Below the pieces are notes generated by a model, which was not told where the DNA came from, did not search any database, and was given only the letters and a program-made list of their open reading frames with translations. From Spirosoma sp. (GTDB taxonomy: Bacteria > Bacteroidota > Bacteroidia > Cytophagales > Spirosomataceae): 6,895 nt of DNA. The stretch is from NCBI GenBank assembly GCA_025351545.1, contig JANXVQ010000463.1, positions 1-6,895 on the forward strand. The letters are read 5' to 3'. This document shows, in pieces, positions 5,843-6,895 of the stretch. The first letter of the stretch is position 1, and each line of letters starts with the position of its first letter. The position numbers were made by a program, and so were the translations under genes.

Positions 5843-6688
5843 ATGCTTCTTATTGCTGATAGCGGATCTACTAAAACCGACTGGCGACTTGTTGCCGCCG
5901 ATGGTCAGGCCCGCGCTATTCATACGGACGGGTTCAATCCATATTATCAAACGACCCAACAAATTGCCGACGTGTTGCAAACGCAACTGCTGCCACACCT
6001 GAATGATGCGGCTGTCACGAGCGTATTTTTCTATGGAACCGGCTGCACAGGCGCCACGGTGAACTATATCGTAGCCGATGCTCTACGAATTGTATTGCCA
6101 GAATTACAGACTATTGACGTAAACAGCGATATGTTGGGGGCTGCAAGGGCGGCTCTGGGTCATAAACCGGGCATTGTTTGTATTCTCGGAACGGGTGCAA
6201 ATGCCTGCTGTTATGATGGTAACCAACTAACCCGCGGTATTCAGTCATTGGGTTTCTGGCTCGGCGACGAAGGGAGTGGAGGTTATTTGGGTAAAACGCT
6301 GGTCCGTGATTTTTTTCAGGAACGACTCCCCACCGATTTGCACGCGGCTTTTCTGAATCGTTACGCCCTGGACCGCCCGACACTGCTGGAAAATGCCTAC
6401 CAAAAACCTTTTCCAAATCGCTACTTTGCCTCGTTCACTCCGTTTTTATCTGAAAACATCCTGCATCCACATGTCGTTGGGCTGTTGACAAATGCGTTTG
6501 AACTGTTTCTAACTACTTATGTCAAGCGTTTTCCAGAATCCGGGCAGTGGCCGGTTCACTTCGTCGGGTCAATCGCCTATTATTTTTCTCAGTCTCTACG
6601 CCAGGCTGTACAGCGTGTTGGGCTAACAATGGGTCAAATCAGTAAAGCTCCTGCCGATCAGTTAGTCGTTTTTCATAAAGATGAATGA
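5843..6688 (+). CDS. BadF/BadG/BcrA-type ATPase, probable N-acetylglucosamine kinase
   Basis: This 281-residue protein of the ASKHA fold should phosphorylate N-acetylglucosamine (or a related amino sugar) with ATP in the cytoplasm, for recycling of cell wall or chitin sugars. Phosphate-1 motif ADSGSTKTDW is at 5-14, the NSDMLGAARAA stretch contains the likely catalytic Asp (D96), phosphate-2 motif ILGTGANACCYDG holds GTGAN at 116-120, the family signature LGFWLGDEGSGGYLGK has GDEGSGG at 141-147, and the adenosine loop FVGSIAYYF is near 240-248. Length matches the short Bacteroidetes members annotated as N-acetylglucosamine kinase. I start at ATG 5843, because the motif begins five residues later; the in-frame TTG at 5834 overlaps a -7-like box. 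No amino-sugar gene such as murQ or nagB is adjacent, so the sugar is inferred from family similarity only. It ends 133 bp before the next gene, which has its own promoter box. Confidence 0.88.
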   Translation: MLLIADSGSTKTDWRLVAADGQARAIHTDGFNPYYQTTQQIADVLQTQLLPHLNDAAVTSVFFYGTGCTGATVNYIVADALRIVLPELQTIDVNSDMLGAARAALGHKPGIVCILGTGANACCYDGNQLTRGIQSLGFWLGDEGSGGYLGKTLVRDFFQERLPTDLHAAFLNRYALDRPTLLENAYQKPFPNRYFASFTPFLSENILHPHVVGLLTNAFELFLTTYVKRFPESGQWPVHFVGSIAYYFSQSLRQAVQRVGLTMGQISKAPADQLVVFHKDE

Positions 6689-6705
6689 GTTCCATGTGTT
6701 CACCG

Positions 6706-6713
6706 TACCTTTG
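6706..6713 (+). promoter_or_regulatory. Bacteroidetes -7 promoter box (TACCTTTG) for the right-edge gene
   Basis: TACCTTTG is an exact TAnnTTTG match followed by C, in the 133-bp gap after the kinase gene. It would give a leader of about 100 bases before the ATG at 6822. A second, imperfect box TAGTTTTC (6776-6783) lies closer to the start. No good -33 TTTG is visible upstream of either. Confidence 0.45.
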
Positions 6714-6821
6714 CAAAACGTTATATAAACGCAGAGCAACAAATAGAGGATACAAATAGTAGTGTACTAATCTCATAGTTTTCATCCCCTCTCCGTTTAG
6801 AAAAAGTCAATCTGAATAGTA

Positions 6822-6895
6822 ATGGCAAATCGGTATTTTTTGAAAGTAAAAGACGTCGTTCGCGAAACGGTCGACGCTGTAACAATAAGTTTCTG
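6822..6895 (+). CDS. Probable ferredoxin-NADP-reductase-type (PaaE-like) oxidoreductase, N-terminal fragment
   Basis: An ATG at 6822 opens a frame with 24 full codons to the window edge, MANRYFLKVKDVVRETVDAVTISF in two parts: MANRYFLKVKDVV and RETVDAVTISF. The pattern L.VK.VVRET.DAV.I.F is the typical first strand pair of the FAD-binding barrel in ferredoxin-NADP-reductase-like proteins, including the phenylacetyl-CoA epoxidase reductase PaaE, whose N-terminus reads very similarly. These proteins pass electrons from NAD(P)H through FAD, often to a C-terminal 2Fe-2S domain. FAD-, NAD- and cluster-binding residues would be outside the window, so the assignment rests on this short stretch alone. 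No Shine-Dalgarno precedes the ATG. It is not clearly part of a unit with the kinase, because a promoter box lies between them. Confidence 0.55.
   Translation, partial: MANRYFLKVKDVVRETVDAVTISF

Noticed and set aside
1..6895. A new defence, mobile or biosynthetic system spanning the window
   Set aside because: The genes are unrelated housekeeping or single-function enzymes with separate promoters and terminators; no transposase, integrase, nuclease, repeat array or paired toxin-antitoxin genes are seen.

Overview
The window looks like ordinary chromosome from a Bacteroidetes bacterium, most likely a Cytophagales member close to Spirosoma (an inference from protein character, not a search). 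Three signs support this. Start codons lack Shine-Dalgarno sequences. Several starts sit just behind a Bacteroidetes-type -7 promoter box (TAnnTTTG). The gene content includes a GH3-family acyl-amide synthetase, a lipocalin-like lipoprotein, a COG4892-type cytochrome b5 protein and a short BadF-type sugar kinase, all familiar in that group.

Left part (1-1876): the first 216 codons of a penicillin-acylase-family hydrolase run leftward off the edge. A 304-bp intergenic region separates it from a divergently transcribed, exported glycerophosphodiester phosphodiesterase. Middle (1948-3844): a 507-residue GH3-family protein is followed, tail to tail, by a degraded gene fragment on the minus strand. 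The fragment carries a frameshift, has lost its N-terminal part, and resembles the C-terminal domain of Bacteroidetes DoxX-type membrane proteins. It abuts the end of thiL and lies in the thiL reading frame.

Right part (3845-6895): thiL (thiamine-monophosphate kinase) is preceded by an intergenic stretch with three copies of a 9-bp motif and a very strong terminator belonging to a small lipoprotein gene. The lipoprotein is divergent from a small cytochrome b5-like gene, which is followed at 31 bp by a BadF/BadG-type N-acetylglucosamine kinase. The window ends in the first 24 codons of a probable ferredoxin-NADP-reductase-type (PaaE-like) protein.

The genes do not form one pathway. They are mostly single-gene units with their own promoters: membrane lipid headgroup turnover (GDPD), amide synthesis and hydrolysis (GH3, acylase), thiamine diphosphate synthesis (ThiL) and amino-sugar salvage (kinase). 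I found no defence system, mobile element, CRISPR array or RNA gene. The most interesting items are the bacterial GH3 enzyme with a possibly leaderless promoter, the gene relic beside thiL, and the small repeats upstream of thiL.
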